Source: Schwartzia succinivorans DSM 10502
GTDB taxonomy: Bacteria > Bacillota > Negativicutes > Selenomonadales > Selenomonadaceae
Length of the DNA: 64,000 bases
NCBI RefSeq assembly: GCF_900129225.1
Contig: NZ_FQUG01000007.1
Coordinates: 62,001 to 126,000, forward strand
Direction: 5' to 3'
The translations under genes and the position numbers were made by a program. Position 1 is the first letter of the stretch; the number at the start of each line of letters is the position of its first letter. Positions 1 through 9,948 of the stretch are shown here, in pieces. The notes beneath the pieces were generated by a model. The model worked only from the letters and a program-made list of their open reading frames with translations. It made no database searches and was not told the DNA's origin.

Positions 1-33
1 AAAGCCACACAGCAATCACACTGTGTGGCTTTA
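1..33 (-). terminator. Rho-independent terminator of the chelatase/ABC operon
   Basis: Perfect 12-bp arms (1-12 and 21-32) flank an 8-nt loop, and T-rich sequence follows on the minus strand. It lies just past the stop of the ABC permease, so it probably ends the minus-strand operon. The window edge cuts its flank. Confidence 0.75.
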
Positions 34-46
34 TTTATATGAAATT

Positions 47-787
47 TTATTCTCTCAGCTTCAAAAATGCCTTACTTCCGACAACAAACACAATTACGAG
101 ATAAAGAAGAAGCACTCCTACAGATAGCAGTGAAACCTCCTGATTCATGGCAATGCCCCGCAGAAGATAGCTGGTATGTGTAAGCGGAAGAAGCTCGATA
201 AACCAGCGAAGCGCGTCAGGCAAAGTATGTGTGGAGAAAAATGTTCCGCACAAAAATGACATTGGCAAAAGAGCATAGGTATTTACCTGTCCCATATGCT
301 CATAGGTTTTTATATACATTGCCGCGGCAAAGCCGATTTCGGCAAAGACCGCGCAGTTCAGTACAAGCACAAGTAAAAACAGCGGCGTAATTGTGAAATT
401 CGCACCGAAGGCATAGGCGAGGCATATTATGATCGCCGATGAAATCAGTCCTCTCAGCACCGCTGCAAGGGTTTTGCCTATTACGAAGGCATGGGGCCAA
501 ATCGGTGAGGTGAGATATTCCTCGATGCTTTTATGGTAAACCTTTTCAGCATGTACCTGTATAACGCTGTTAAAGCTGATGTTCATGGAGTTCAGCGCCA
601 TAATACCCGGCACAAGGAAATCAAGATACGAACCTCCGGCCGCAGTCTGAATGCTGCGTCCCAGTCCCCATCCAAAAGCGACAAGGTAAAGAATCGGGGC
701 GACCATGCGGCTCAGGATAAATGCCGTCATGCGATGCTTCAAAACAACCCAATCCCGCCAGAATACCGTCCAGATATCTCCCAGCAT
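47..787 (-). CDS. ABC-2 type transporter permease
   Basis: Predicted inner-membrane permease of 246 aa, the usual length for DrrB/ABC-2 (NodJ-like) permeases. About six hydrophobic segments are visible, starting near residues 22-45 and ending with one near 220-240, and the C-terminus is short and charged. The start codon overlaps the stop of the upstream ATPase gene by one base (TGATG), so translation is probably coupled and the two proteins form one transporter. The substrate cannot be read from sequence. Its position as last gene of an operon with a CobN/ChlI/ChlD-like chelatase suggests export or handling of a tetrapyrrole, a metal or a related toxic compound, which is inference only. Confidence 0.88.
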   Translation of the reverse strand: MLGDIWTVFWRDWVVLKHRMTAFILSRMVAPILYLVAFGWGLGRSIQTAAGGSYLDFLVPGIMALNSMNISFNSVIQVHAEKVYHKSIEEYLTSPIWPHAFVIGKTLAAVLRGLISSAIIICLAYAFGANFTITPLFLLVLVLNCAVFAEIGFAAAMYIKTYEHMGQVNTYALLPMSFLCGTFFSTHTLPDALRWFIELLPLTHTSYLLRGIAMNQEVSLLSVGVLLLYLVIVFVVGSKAFLKLRE

Positions 788-1662
788 CAGAGCCCCTCCT
801 TTCGTCCGGTCATTTCGATAAAGACATCCTCAAGATTTGATTTTCGTATTCCACCCGGAGCGTCGAGCTGTGTCAGATACTGACCTGCTTCCTCACGGCA
901 ATTGAAAAGCTTGAACTCCTTATGGGTGCCCTCCGTCCATTCCACGACATAGCGTCCAAGTCTGGAAATAAAGCCCTGCGGAGTGTCGATATCGAGAAGC
1001 TTTCCGTGATTTACTATTGCAACACGGTCGCAAAGCTCCTCAGCTTCCTCAATGTAATGAGTTGTAATAAGCACCGTCGTACCCTTATTGGCAAGCTGAC
1101 GTATAAGCTCCCATATACGCCGGCGTACCTGCGGGTCAAGGGCAACCGTGGGCTCGTCCATAAAGAGAATCCGCGGATTATGCATAAGCGCACGTGCAAT
1201 CAGAACGCGGCGCTTCATACCGCCTGACAGATTGCGTACCTTGTCGTTTATGACCTCCTCAACCCCTACATATTTCAAAAGCTCTGAAATGCGTTCTTCG
1301 CGGTCCTTGCGGTTCATATGGTAGAGCCGCCCGTGCAGCTCCATGTTTTCCCTGACAGTAAGGTCCATGTCAAAGTTAAGATTCTGCGGCACAATGCCAA
1401 ACATCTGCTTAACCTCGCGTACATCCTTATCATCAATGTCCACATGCCTTCCATCATAAAAAATCTCTCCTGTGGTAGGCTTTAACAGCATAGTGAGCAT
1501 TCGAATTGTCGTGGTTTTGCCGGAGCCGTTCGGACCCAAAAGGCCAAAGATTTCCCCCGCTTTAATATCAAGCGACAGGTTATCCACCGCGGTCTTTTCC
1601 GCCATCTGATTCTTTTTATCTTTATACTTAAAAACCTTTGAGAGATTTTTAACCTCTATCAT
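787..1662 (-). CDS. ABC transporter ATP-binding protein (DrrA/ABC-2 type)
   Basis: ATPase partner of the ABC-2 permease. It shows Walker A (GPNGSGKTT), Q-loop (VPQN), signature LSGGMKRR, Walker B (ILFMDEPT) and the H-loop (ITTHY), followed by the short C-terminal extension typical of DrrA-type ATPases. I place the start at the ATG at 1662, which overlaps the chlD-like stop (TGATG). A TTG 18 nt upstream is also possible, but the GGAGG there lies where it would serve the ATG. The gene is coupled to its neighbours on both sides, so chelatase and transporter are made together. Confidence 0.9.
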   Translation of the reverse strand: MIEVKNLSKVFKYKDKKNQMAEKTAVDNLSLDIKAGEIFGLLGPNGSGKTTTIRMLTMLLKPTTGEIFYDGRHVDIDDKDVREVKQMFGIVPQNLNFDMDLTVRENMELHGRLYHMNRKDREERISELLKYVGVEEVINDKVRNLSGGMKRRVLIARALMHNPRILFMDEPTVALDPQVRRRIWELIRQLANKGTTVLITTHYIEEAEELCDRVAIVNHGKLLDIDTPQGFISRLGRYVVEWTEGTHKEFKLFNCREEAGQYLTQLDAPGGIRKSNLEDVFIEMTGRKEGL

Positions 1663-3566
1663 CAGCTCATTTTCCTCCAAATATGCAGCAGGCTGTCCTC
1701 TGAAAGCTTATCCATGTGGAAATAAGATGCTTCAAGCTTTTTTGCAAGCTTCTTGGCCAGCCCAAGCTTTATGAAGCCGTTCTCCGTATCAATAACGGCA
1801 ATCGGGAGATTATGCTTCGCGACACGGGATGCCTCATGCATTGCTTCCTCTACCGGATCTCCGCCTTCATTCAACGATGCCGTAGCACGCCCGTCCGTAA
1901 TGAATATTACAACAGGGTCTTGGGCAGGGTCCTGTCGGTACATCATGTCCAGCAGGTCGGCCGTCTTTTCGATTCCCTTTGCCAGTGGTGTCTTGCCTCC
2001 CGTAGGCATTGATGCGAGCTTTTTCTGCGCGAAATCAACGCTCTTTGTAACAGGCAGCAGCACCTCCGCCTGCTTTTTGCGGAATGCAATCATGCCGACA
2101 CGGTCGCGCTTCTGATATGCTTCAAGAAGAATCTTTAAAATAACTCCCTTGACTGTTTTCATGCGTTCCCGCGCTCCCATTGAACCGCTGGCATCAACTA
2201 CGAAAAGAAAAATATTTCCGGTGCGCTTCTCGCGAATCTTAGTACGGATATCCTCCTTTTCAATAACGAGGGCGCAATCGGTCTTTTTACGCCATTTCTG
2301 GAACGGTGCAGCCGCGCGGAGCGTCGCATCAAAGGCAACATCCGTAACCTTTTTTCGCGGAAGTGCTGCACGGACATATCTTCCCTGTCGTTCGTCGGTT
2401 CTTGTTGCGCTGCGTTTTCCGCTGCCCTTCTTTTTCTCCCTGCCCTTTACAGGCTCTATCCATACAGGCGGCAGCACGACATTGAGGTCTGCAGCATCCA
2501 CGCGCTCATCGTTTCCCGCATTCGGGTTCTCCATGTGCTCGCGTTCGTCTTTATCCTGTTCATTATTGCCCTCGTGCTCTTCCGTGTCAATCTTATCGTT
2601 TTCAGGCGTTGGGGGCTGCTCGAACATTTCCTGCGGCGGTGGAGGCTCTTTTTGTGGCTGCTGCTCCTGCTGCTGCGGTTCCTGCTGAGTCTGCTGCTGA
2701 GGCTCCTCTGCCTGCGGAGGCTCAGGGCGCATGCGGTGCGGCAGGACAAATTCAGCAGCACGCTCGAGATCCTTCGGCAGTATATACGTACGTCCCGCAA
2801 GAGCCGCGATAGCACGGGCCGCTTCAATCATATAGATATCTGCACGATGACCTGCCACATTTGCCTTCAAGGTGTAGACAGCCGCAAGACGAATCATCGC
2901 ATCCGATGCTTCCACCTCGGGCAGAAGCGCTCTGGCATCCGCAATCTGTTTTTTCAGTTTCCCGGTTTCTTCAAGCCATTCCCTACGGAATGCTTCCCCG
3001 TTTTTCTCATAGGAAAGAACACGCTGCATAATCTCCATGCGCGCTTCTTCATCCGGTTCATCGTCAATGGATACAAACATACCAAAGCGGTCAAGGGCAG
3101 AAGCCCCAAGTGTCCCGCTCTCAGGTGTCATTACCGCGAGAACAGTGTACTTCGTATCGCACTGCTCCGAAAGCCCGTCACGCTCAAGGCGGTATCCGCC
3201 TGCCTCGCGTACTCCAAGAACAGAGGACAGAATGTCCTCACGCAGAAGATTTGCGTCATCAATATACATGATGCCGCCGTCAGCTTCATCAAGCAGTCCA
3301 GGCTGCAGCTTACGCTTGCCGAGGCGCACAGCTGCCTCTGCATCAATAGAGCCAAAAAGACGGTCCTCCGTCACGCTTACAGGAACCTCAACCCATGGCA
3401 TATCCGTAAGCTCACGGGCGGCGCGTCCAAGGGTAGATTTACCGCTTCCTTTTTCTCCGCTCACCAGGAGCCCCCCGGCATTTGGATTAACGAGCGCCAT
3501 CATCACGGCACTCTTTACCTTTTCCATGCGGCAGAGCGCGGCGAACGGGTATCCCTGCCGTCTCAT
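1662..3566 (-). CDS. ChlD/CobT-like chelatase AAA+ and VWA subunit
   Basis: Magnesium/cobalt-chelatase-type medium subunit of 634 aa. The N-terminal AAA+ domain (about 1-280) keeps a Walker A (GEKGSGKST). A low-complexity linker rich in Gln, Pro and Glu follows (about 285-345). The C-terminal von Willebrand A domain (about 450-630) has an intact MIDAS motif (DASGSMG). In the family, ChlI and ChlD form a ring that powers metal insertion by the large CobN/ChlH subunit. The start overlaps the chlI-like stop by four bases (ATGA). Which metal and tetrapyrrole it handles cannot be told from this subunit. Confidence 0.88.
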   Translation of the reverse strand: MRRQGYPFAALCRMEKVKSAVMMALVNPNAGGLLVSGEKGSGKSTLGRAARELTDMPWVEVPVSVTEDRLFGSIDAEAAVRLGKRKLQPGLLDEADGGIMYIDDANLLREDILSSVLGVREAGGYRLERDGLSEQCDTKYTVLAVMTPESGTLGASALDRFGMFVSIDDEPDEEARMEIMQRVLSYEKNGEAFRREWLEETGKLKKQIADARALLPEVEASDAMIRLAAVYTLKANVAGHRADIYMIEAARAIAALAGRTYILPKDLERAAEFVLPHRMRPEPPQAEEPQQQTQQEPQQQEQQPQKEPPPPQEMFEQPPTPENDKIDTEEHEGNNEQDKDEREHMENPNAGNDERVDAADLNVVLPPVWIEPVKGREKKKGSGKRSATRTDERQGRYVRAALPRKKVTDVAFDATLRAAAPFQKWRKKTDCALVIEKEDIRTKIREKRTGNIFLFVVDASGSMGARERMKTVKGVILKILLEAYQKRDRVGMIAFRKKQAEVLLPVTKSVDFAQKKLASMPTGGKTPLAKGIEKTADLLDMMYRQDPAQDPVVIFITDGRATASLNEGGDPVEEAMHEASRVAKHNLPIAVIDTENGFIKLGLAKKLAKKLEASYFHMDKLSEDSLLHIWRKMS

Positions 3567-4585
3567 GCGTCAATCACCTTGTCAACATTTTCCCAATCAA
3601 GCTTCTGCTCCTCGAACGGACGACGGCGCATACGGTGCGGCAGCGCAAGTCGTGCAGCTGTTCTCAGGTCTTCCTTCGTAACCTCGGTATGACCGTCTAC
3701 AGCAGCAATTGTTTCTGCAGTCTTTATGAGAGTAATATCCGCACGGTGTCCCTCTACTCCAAGCGTTATGGAAATCTCTGCCGCCATGCGGAGGATTTCG
3801 TTTGTCACCGTAACCTGCGGCAGAAGCTTTATAGCACGCTCAATGCGATGGACTTCCTTTTCCTGCTCCTCTGCCCATTTTGCGTTAAAAGCCTCCGGGT
3901 CATCCTCATATTCAAGACGGCGCTTTATGACCTCGGCGCGCTTATCAAGATCCTTTTCTCCTGTTATGTAAACTGAAAGCGCAAAACGGTCAAGAAGCTG
4001 CGGACGAATATCGCCTTCCTCAGGGTTCATCGTTCCCACGAGGGAAAAACGTGCCGGATGGGAATAGGATATACCCTCACGTTCCACAGTATTGATTCCC
4101 ATTGCAGCCGAGTCCAGGAGAACATCGACAACATGGTCGTCCAAAAGATTGATTTCATCCACATAGAGGATGTTTCTGTTTGCGTCAGCAAGGATGCCCG
4201 GCTCAAAGGAGCGTTTTCCCTCGCGGATGGCAGCCTCGATGTCGAGAGTACCTACAACGCGGTCCTCCGTAGCACTTACCGGAAGCTCCGTAACGCGCAT
4301 GGGAAGAAGCTCTGTCTCAGGTTCAGCGTTATCATATTTTTCATGACATTCGTCGCACCAGTTCGACTTGTCATGCGGATCATCATGAAAACGGCAGCCG
4401 ACAATGCAGGGACGCGGCGGAAGCAGCTCGGCAAGAGCGCGCACCGTTGTGGATTTTGCCGTACCCTTTTCACCCTGAATCAGAACACCGCCAAGGCGCG
4501 GATTGACTACGTTCAGAATAAGGGCCTTTTTCATATCCTCCTGACCTATAATTGCCGTAAACGGAAATGTACTTACTCTTTTCAT
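3563..4585 (-). CDS. ChlI/BchI-like chelatase AAA+ ATPase subunit
   Basis: Chelatase motor subunit of 340 aa, about the usual length for BchI/ChlI. It has Walker A (GEKGTAKST), a cysteine-containing insertion near residues 60-85 with a CDEC pair, Walker B ([12 protein letters not shown]) and an arginine-finger region (LLDRFAL). The C-terminal lid resembles that of the ChlD-like partner. The gene lies 18 nt downstream of the cobN-like gene and overlaps chlD. Expected role: ATP-driven remodelling of the CobN-like subunit in the cytoplasm. The family assignment is firm; the physiological substrate is not. Confidence 0.92.
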   Translation of the reverse strand: MKRVSTFPFTAIIGQEDMKKALILNVVNPRLGGVLIQGEKGTAKSTTVRALAELLPPRPCIVGCRFHDDPHDKSNWCDECHEKYDNAEPETELLPMRVTELPVSATEDRVVGTLDIEAAIREGKRSFEPGILADANRNILYVDEINLLDDHVVDVLLDSAAMGINTVEREGISYSHPARFSLVGTMNPEEGDIRPQLLDRFALSVYITGEKDLDKRAEVIKRRLEYEDDPEAFNAKWAEEQEKEVHRIERAIKLLPQVTVTNEILRMAAEISITLGVEGHRADITLIKTAETIAAVDGHTEVTKEDLRTAARLALPHRMRRRPFEEQKLDWENVDKVIDA

Positions 4586-4603
4586 ATATCTGCTCTTCCT
4601 TTC

Positions 4604-7600
4604 TTAATCCTCGTCATCTTCCTCAAGCTCTCCTTCAACAGAAAGATAGAGCTCCTGAAGCTTTTCCTTTGTTTCGTCCTTTGCATCCCACATACCGCGC
4701 TGCTCCGCTTCCAAAAGCGTCTCAGCGATATTCTGAAGTGCCCAGGGATTGACCTTTTTCATCCATTTCTGTACCTTTTCATCAAAGGCGTACTTCTTCG
4801 CGTAATCCTCATACATCCAGTCCTCCATGACACTGCTTGTCGCATCCCACTGGAAGCTGATGTTGAGACGGTTCGCCATATCCATGGCACCCTTGTAGCC
4901 ATGCTGCATGAGTCCTTCGATATATTTCGGATTAAGCGACTCCGAGCGCACAACCCTCTTCATTTCCTCGGCAACAGTCCGGATTTTCGGCTTGCCGCGG
5001 TTAGCGCTGTCGCCAACATATGAAATCGGAGCCTTGCCTCCAAAGCTCTTGATGGCCGCAACCATTCCCCCCTGGAAACCGTTGTAGTCATCGGAGCTCA
5101 AAATATTCATATCGTGGCTCTCAAGATTTTGGACCGTGAGCTCCGTCGTTGAAAGCCGTTTCTTGAAAAGCTCCGGCTGGAACTCGCCGCGTCGGCCGCC
5201 TCCAAATACATGTGCGCCCCAGCGTACATAGACGTCCGCCATATCCTTCTCGGATTCCCAGTTCTTCGAATCCAGCAGAAGATTAATGCCCGTGCCGTAG
5301 GTTCCCGGCGCATCGCCAAACACGCGGTACGCCGCGCTTCGCCACGCATCATCCGCAGACACTCCCGAAGCCTTCAAGGCCTCGCTGTCCTCGTTTATAT
5401 GCTTTCTTACGAAATTATCCTCATCACTTTCATCAAGCTTTGCCACCATAAGAACAGCATTATCCATAAGCTCAGCAATCTGCGGCAGCGTATCACGGAA
5501 CAGACCGCTTATGCGCGCTGTCACGTCTATGCGCGGGCGCTTAAGCTCATTCTTTGGAATGACCTCAAGTCCAATCACGCGAAGGCTGCCTCTCTGCCAT
5601 ACAGGGCGGACGCCCAGAAGATAGAAAAATTCCGCTATATCCTGTCCGCTGCTTCTCATGTTCGGGCCTGACCACAGCACCATTCCGATATTTTCCGGAT
5701 AATTTCCCTGTTCAGTAATGTAACGTTCAATCATCTTATCCGCAAGCTTTTTGCCCGTCAGCCAGCCTGCTTCCGACGGGAGCGCTCTTGGATCTGCCGC
5801 GTAGAAATTTTTGCCCGACGGCAAAAGGTCCACACCGCCGGCGCTGGGCGAACCGGACTGCCCGGCAGGAACATATCCACCTGCCAGCGCATCTATTGTA
5901 TGCTGCATTTCATCCGTGGCACGCATGAGCCGCGGCACAATTTCAGTAACAATAAACTCCGCAAGAGAGTGAAGCTTTTCCTTCCACTCTTCCTTTCCTT
6001 CGGAAACAATCGAAAGCTTCATTACATTTTCTGCCGCTTCCGGAGCGAAATCTTCCTCAGCAAGCGCAGCGACAAAAGCATGGCTTTCCGTACGGATGAT
6101 ATTCATGACCTCGCCTGCTGTCTTGCCAAGCGCATCAATGAATACATCGGGTGCTTTTTCAAGCTCCTCCTGCGTTGTCTCAAACTTCTCCGCCCAAAGA
6201 TCCATCAGAGCAGGAATCTTACCGTTGGAAAGACGGAGAAGATGCTCCACCTCACTTACGAGAATTTCACCCTTTGGCGGCTGCCCCAAAACATGCAGTC
6301 CGACGTGAATCTCACTGTCCTGCAGATCCTCAATATAGGAATGAAGCTCGCGCAGATATTTCTCAAAGTCCATGCCTTCCTCATAGGGGACGGACTCGTC
6401 CATTTCAGCCTTTTGGGCAAGCTCCCTGATTTTATCCTCAAGCTCTGCCGCCTGACCGTCCTGACGGCTTTTGAAATGTGCATACTCGTCCATGAGCTTT
6501 TCAAGCTCGGCGATTTCATCAAAGGCCCCGGCATCTGCCGTAGGAGCAGGAAGATAACCAACAAGGCAGGCTCCCGAACGGCGCTTTGCGATTATGCCCT
6601 CGCCCGCAATCGTCATAAGGTACGGATAGATATTCGGCATCTCACCCATGGCGATATCCGGGTAGCTAGCTTCGTCAAGACCTACAGCCTTGCCCGGAAG
6701 CCACTCCACGTTGCCGTGGGTACCGAAATGAATAACAGCATCCGCTTTGAACACATTTCTCAGCCAGTAATAAAATGCCAGATACTGATGTGTCGGAGAA
6801 ATCGACGGATCATGGTATACGCGCTGCGGGTCCATGCCATACTGGCGCGCAGGCTGCACAGTAAGGAAAACATTGCCATCCATAGTTCCCGGAATAAGAA
6901 CATTGCCTTCATCAGAAAGCATTATGCTTCCAGGAGCCTCTCCCCACTGCTCCGTCATTTTTTCTTTTGCTTCCTCAGGAAGCGTATTGAAATATGTAAT
7001 ATATTCCTCAGCAGAGAGTTTTTCACACTCCTCAGCCTGTCGGTCAGTCATAAGGCTCAAATCATTTGTCGCATGCGACGTCATGAGCTTTATAAACTCC
7101 TCTGCGCTCTCCGGAATAAAATCCAGAGAATACCCTTCCTCCTTCATACGCTCGAGAAGAAGCCGCGCACTCTCCATGGTGTCAAGTCCCGACGCACTTC
7201 CGATGTTGTAATTCTTCGGAGGATAGTTATGAAAAATAAGCGCAATCTTCTTGTCCTCATTTTTCATTCTGTGGAGATGCGCCCACTTTCCAGCCTTTTT
7301 TATCATAGCGCGGATACGTTCAGGTATCGGACGGTAATTGATTGCGCCGTCCGGCATGACATATTTTGCCGAAATAGGAACTCCGTGAATAACACCATCC
7401 AGCTCAGGAAGCGCAGCGCCTATGGAGGTTTCCACCGCACTCATGCCCTCGCTGTTTTCCCTCCAGCTTTCCTCCGTTGTTAAAAGCGTATACGCAGAGA
7501 GCCATGGAACCCCATATTTTTTGAAGTCCTCTGCGGTCAGATTACCATTCCCGGTATGAGAAAATTTCATTGTTGTGATGACCGTATCGATTACAGGCAC

Positions 7601-8317
7601 TCCATCCTTCATGAAATAAGAAGAAAGTACCTCGCGAAGCGTCATCATTCCGATTGAAGTATCCGCAACCTGATTCGTAAAGACAGGAATTACGTTATAT
7701 CCCTGCGCCTCTGCCTCAGCTGTCAGCGCGTCTATGTAATCCAGATCCTCCCATATCCATTCGTCACGGTAAAAAAGAATACCGAAAGTTGGACGGTCGT
7801 TCCTGCAATACTTGCTGCGGTATTCATCGAGGTTTGTCATGCACAGCTCTTCCATCCCTGCATGATAAATTCCCGCCCAGCATATAGGCTTTGGCTCAGA
7901 GGCAGTCTCCACGCCATCGCAGTAAAGCGAGGCCGCATAAAGCCAAAAATTATTAAAGTTCGTACGGCCGGCATAAAAAGTGTACTCCTTGAGCCGTCTT
8001 GCAATCTCAGGTTCAATTCCCCAGGAAATGTCTTCCTTTACCGAATCCAAAAGAAACGGAATATTGTGCGCTTTCATGAAGCTCATGCACGATTCCCAAA
8101 AATCGGACTTCGTTACACTGTTTAGAAAACGCGCCACCACGAGCTTTGCTCCTGAAAGCTTTTTCTCCCAGCCAAAGCTCCACTCACTTGATTTCTCCAT
8201 CTTGACCGGCATGCAGAGATCAGATATTTTCCCCTGCTCCTGCAGCATAAGACATGAATCCTTCATAGCCGCATATCTGCGTCCGTCATTTGTCAGATAA
8301 ATAATCTTTACGTCCAT
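4604..8317 (-). CDS. CobN-like cobaltochelatase/magnesium-chelatase large subunit
   Basis: Large porphyrin- or corrin-binding subunit of about 1237 aa, matching the usual CobN length. CobN/BchH hallmarks include HFGTHGNVEWLPGKAVGL in the middle and a conserved C-terminal region (YGTGINLLLDSKNWESE, then VRWGAHVFGGGRRG). I chose the ATG at 8317 because AGGAAAGGG lies 7 nt before it; the ORF stays open to 8353. It is first in an operon with chlI, chlD and an ABC transporter. Classical CobN acts in aerobic cobalamin synthesis, which is unexpected in an anaerobe-like genome. Some CobN homologues (HmuS in Bacteroides) act on haem instead. The Fur-like promoter upstream makes an iron or haem role worth considering. 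Confidence 0.85.
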   Translation of the reverse strand: MDVKIIYLTNDGRRYAAMKDSCLMLQEQGKISDLCMPVKMEKSSEWSFGWEKKLSGAKLVVARFLNSVTKSDFWESCMSFMKAHNIPFLLDSVKEDISWGIEPEIARRLKEYTFYAGRTNFNNFWLYAASLYCDGVETASEPKPICWAGIYHAGMEELCMTNLDEYRSKYCRNDRPTFGILFYRDEWIWEDLDYIDALTAEAEAQGYNVIPVFTNQVADTSIGMMTLREVLSSYFMKDGVPVIDTVITTMKFSHTGNGNLTAEDFKKYGVPWLSAYTLLTTEESWRENSEGMSAVETSIGAALPELDGVIHGVPISAKYVMPDGAINYRPIPERIRAMIKKAGKWAHLHRMKNEDKKIALIFHNYPPKNYNIGSASGLDTMESARLLLERMKEEGYSLDFIPESAEEFIKLMTSHATNDLSLMTDRQAEECEKLSAEEYITYFNTLPEEAKEKMTEQWGEAPGSIMLSDEGNVLIPGTMDGNVFLTVQPARQYGMDPQRVYHDPSISPTHQYLAFYYWLRNVFKADAVIHFGTHGNVEWLPGKAVGLDEASYPDIAMGEMPNIYPYLMTIAGEGIIAKRRSGACLVGYLPAPTADAGAFDEIAELEKLMDEYAHFKSRQDGQAAELEDKIRELAQKAEMDESVPYEEGMDFEKYLRELHSYIEDLQDSEIHVGLHVLGQPPKGEILVSEVEHLLRLSNGKIPALMDLWAEKFETTQEELEKAPDVFIDALGKTAGEVMNIIRTESHAFVAALAEEDFAPEAAENVMKLSIVSEGKEEWKEKLHSLAEFIVTEIVPRLMRATDEMQHTIDALAGGYVPAGQSGSPSAGGVDLLPSGKNFYAADPRALPSEAGWLTGKKLADKMIERYITEQGNYPENIGMVLWSGPNMRSSGQDIAEFFYLLGVRPVWQRGSLRVIGLEVIPKNELKRPRIDVTARISGLFRDTLPQIAELMDNAVLMVAKLDESDEDNFVRKHINEDSEALKASGVSADDAWRSAAYRVFGDAPGTYGTGINLLLDSKNWESEKDMADVYVRWGAHVFGGGRRGEFQPELFKKRLSTTELTVQNLESHDMNILSSDDYNGFQGGMVAAIKSFGGKAPISYVGDSANRGKPKIRTVAEEMKRVVRSESLNPKYIEGLMQHGYKGAMDMANRLNISFQWDATSSVMEDWMYEDYAKKYAFDEKVQKWMKKVNPWALQNIAETLLEAEQRGMWDAKDETKEKLQELYLSVEGELEEDDED

Positions 8318-8396
8318 ACGAAAACCCTTTCCTATAAACAGTTTTCCAATCATTTTCTAATACATATACTGGTATGCCCATATAACAGAAATATAA

Positions 8397-8425
8397 AATC
8401 CCTTCCTATTATTTAAGAAGGGATT
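8397..8425 (-). terminator. Terminator or attenuator hairpin in the cobN leader
   Basis: Nine-bp perfect arms (8397-8405 and 8417-8425) with an 11-nt loop, followed on the minus strand by TTATATTT. It lies between the predicted promoter (8576-8604) and the cobN-like start (8317), so transcripts of the operon would have to pass it. It could instead end transcription from the hydrolase gene upstream. Confidence 0.55.
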
Positions 8426-8575
8426 GAAAATTCATATTCATTTGTTTTATTACAATCGCGTTTCACTATAAAGCTCTTTTCTCTTGCAGACATAGCACAA
8501 AAGCAAATCCGCTCATTGGAAGTTTTAGTACCAATAAGCTTCAAAATATATCATATATGAAGGTTCTTCATTTTC

Positions 8576-8604
8576 ATCGTATCACGCATAATAATCATTG
8601 TCAA
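8576..8604 (-). promoter_or_regulatory. Sigma-A-like promoter overlapped by a Fur-box-like sequence
   Basis: On the minus strand a perfect -35 TTGACA (8599-8604) is followed by a 17-nt spacer and -10 TACGAT (8576-8581). Overlapping it, 8589-8603 reads TGACAATGATTATTA, which matches the 7-1-7 Fur consensus TGATAATNATTATCA at 12 of 14 defined positions. A repressor bound here would block the promoter. Transcription would start near 8569 and give a leader of about 250 nt before the cobN-like gene. I see no B12 box in that leader. The assignment to Fur rather than Zur, PerR or another paralogue is inference. Confidence 0.6.
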
Positions 8605-8678
8605 TTTTATCTATGCCTTTTATCCTAGATTATTTTGAAACACAAATAGATTTTTGACCTACCCTTTTAATACGCTTT

Positions 8679-9440
8679 TCATTCTTCCGGGGCAAAGAAT
8701 TCGATAATCGTATGTATCGCAAAATCCATTGATTTTGGATTTGTGAGTATATGGTCGCCATTTTCGACAGGAATCAGCTCAATGACATTCTTATCGGCAA
8801 AGCTCACAGAATCCTCGAAAGGAACCTTCTCGTCCTTTGTTCCGTGAATAATGATTATATCGTCCGCATAATCAAAGTATTCGTAATTGCGGACATCGCT
8901 CTTTTTGAGTCCTTCCATGAAATCCCTATCTATTTTCATTTTGCGGTCAAAGCCCACAAGGATTTCCTTGCCCTTCTCCAGCTTCACACGGTCAGGCTCC
9001 GATATGTTATGCCCCATGATTTCATACATATCAGTTCCGGGGGCACGAAGGGCAATTTTCCTGAATGGATTTCCTATTTCCGCGATATATTTCAGCCCGA
9101 GGTAGCCGCCAAAGCTGGTGGCATAGAGGTAGATATCCTCAGTGTTAAACTCCTTTTTTGCGTACTCTGTCACGATCGTCAGATAGGTCATGCACTCGTC
9201 CAGCACCAGCTTTTTTCGTGCATCGTCACCATGACACGGCCAGTCAAAACAGATAACTGCATACTCCTTGTACTTAGAAGTCAACCTCTCGGCAAATTTT
9301 GCCGTGGAGCGGTTTTCTTTGTTACCACCAAAGCCGTGTGCTGAAATTACAATATGTTTTATCAACGAGATATCTTTATGATAACAGAGCTTACACCGCA
9401 CGCTTAAACCCTGTTCATTGATATCAAAATGTTTTTCCAT
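8679..9440 (-). CDS. Alpha/beta hydrolase
   Basis: Cytoplasmic serine hydrolase-fold protein of 253 aa. The nucleophile elbow reads ATSFGG, a variant of GxSxG. A likely acid lies in HGTKDEKVP and a catalytic His in GDHIL near the C-terminus. No signal peptide is seen. It resembles small acyl-esterase/lipase-like hydrolases, but the substrate cannot be told. It is encoded on the same strand as ogt and lies 25 nt beyond it, so it is probably the last gene of that small cluster. Confidence 0.85.
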   Translation of the reverse strand: MEKHFDINEQGLSVRCKLCYHKDISLIKHIVISAHGFGGNKENRSTAKFAERLTSKYKEYAVICFDWPCHGDDARKKLVLDECMTYLTIVTEYAKKEFNTEDIYLYATSFGGYLGLKYIAEIGNPFRKIALRAPGTDMYEIMGHNISEPDRVKLEKGKEILVGFDRKMKIDRDFMEGLKKSDVRNYEYFDYADDIIIIHGTKDEKVPFEDSVSFADKNVIELIPVENGDHILTNPKSMDFAIHTIIEFFAPEE

Positions 9441-9465
9441 GTAGTTATCCTTCCAATTGTATATT

Positions 9466-9948
9466 TCAAATGCAGCCTGTCTGTTCCAGCCGCAGCAGTG
9501 CTTCCTTTCTCCATAGCCCTTCCGCGTATCCTGTAAGGCTTCCGTCCGAGCCTATGACACGATGGCACGGGATAATAAGACAGATGGGATTATGTCCGAC
9601 AGCGCCGCCCGCAGCCTGGGCAGACATTCTGGTCTTTCCCATGCGCCGCGCAGCCTCAGAAGCCACCGCTCCGTACGTAACCGTTTCCCCGTATGGGATT
9701 GTTCGCAGAATATTCCATACGATGTTTCGAAACTCAGTCCCCTGCAAACGCAGTTCAGGCATGAAATCGGGGCTCTTGCCGGCAAAATAATCCATCAGCC
9801 AGCGTTTTGTTTCATCAAAAATTTTAGAATCCGATTCCGTCATTTCCCTCTCACTGTCGCGGGTAAACCAAAGCCCGGTAAGCGCCCCTTCCTCTGCCTC
9901 CATGGTGATTTTGCCGAGTGGGGATTCATAATATGCGTATACCGTCAT
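9466..9948 (-). CDS. ogt: Methylated-DNA--protein-cysteine methyltransferase
   Basis: Suicide DNA-repair enzyme that moves alkyl groups from O6-alkylguanine to its own cysteine. The active-site motif IIPCHRVIGSDGSLTGY is intact, as is the wing/helix region before it (PYGETVTYGAVA). At 160 aa it is the usual length of Ogt-type proteins without an Ada regulatory domain. Its start overlaps the stop of the upstream VOC gene (ATGA), so the two are co-translated. Confidence 0.95.
   Translation of the reverse strand: MTVYAYYESPLGKITMEAEEGALTGLWFTRDSEREMTESDSKIFDETKRWLMDYFAGKSPDFMPELRLQGTEFRNIVWNILRTIPYGETVTYGAVASEAARRMGKTRMSAQAAGGAVGHNPICLIIPCHRVIGSDGSLTGYAEGLWRKEALLRLEQTGCI

Noticed and set aside
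2535-3692. 385-codon plus-strand open frame
   Set aside because: Antisense shadow of the ChlD-like gene; low-complexity Leu/Arg translation opposite the Gln/Pro linker and no family resemblance.
5900-7483. 527-codon plus-strand open frame
   Set aside because: It lies wholly antisense to the cobN-like gene, has no ribosome site and its translation is rich in Arg, His and Lys like a shadow frame.
8317-8575. Cobalamin riboswitch upstream of the cobN-like gene
   Set aside because: Expected from the gene name, but I found no B12-box-like GCCACTG on the minus strand of the leader.
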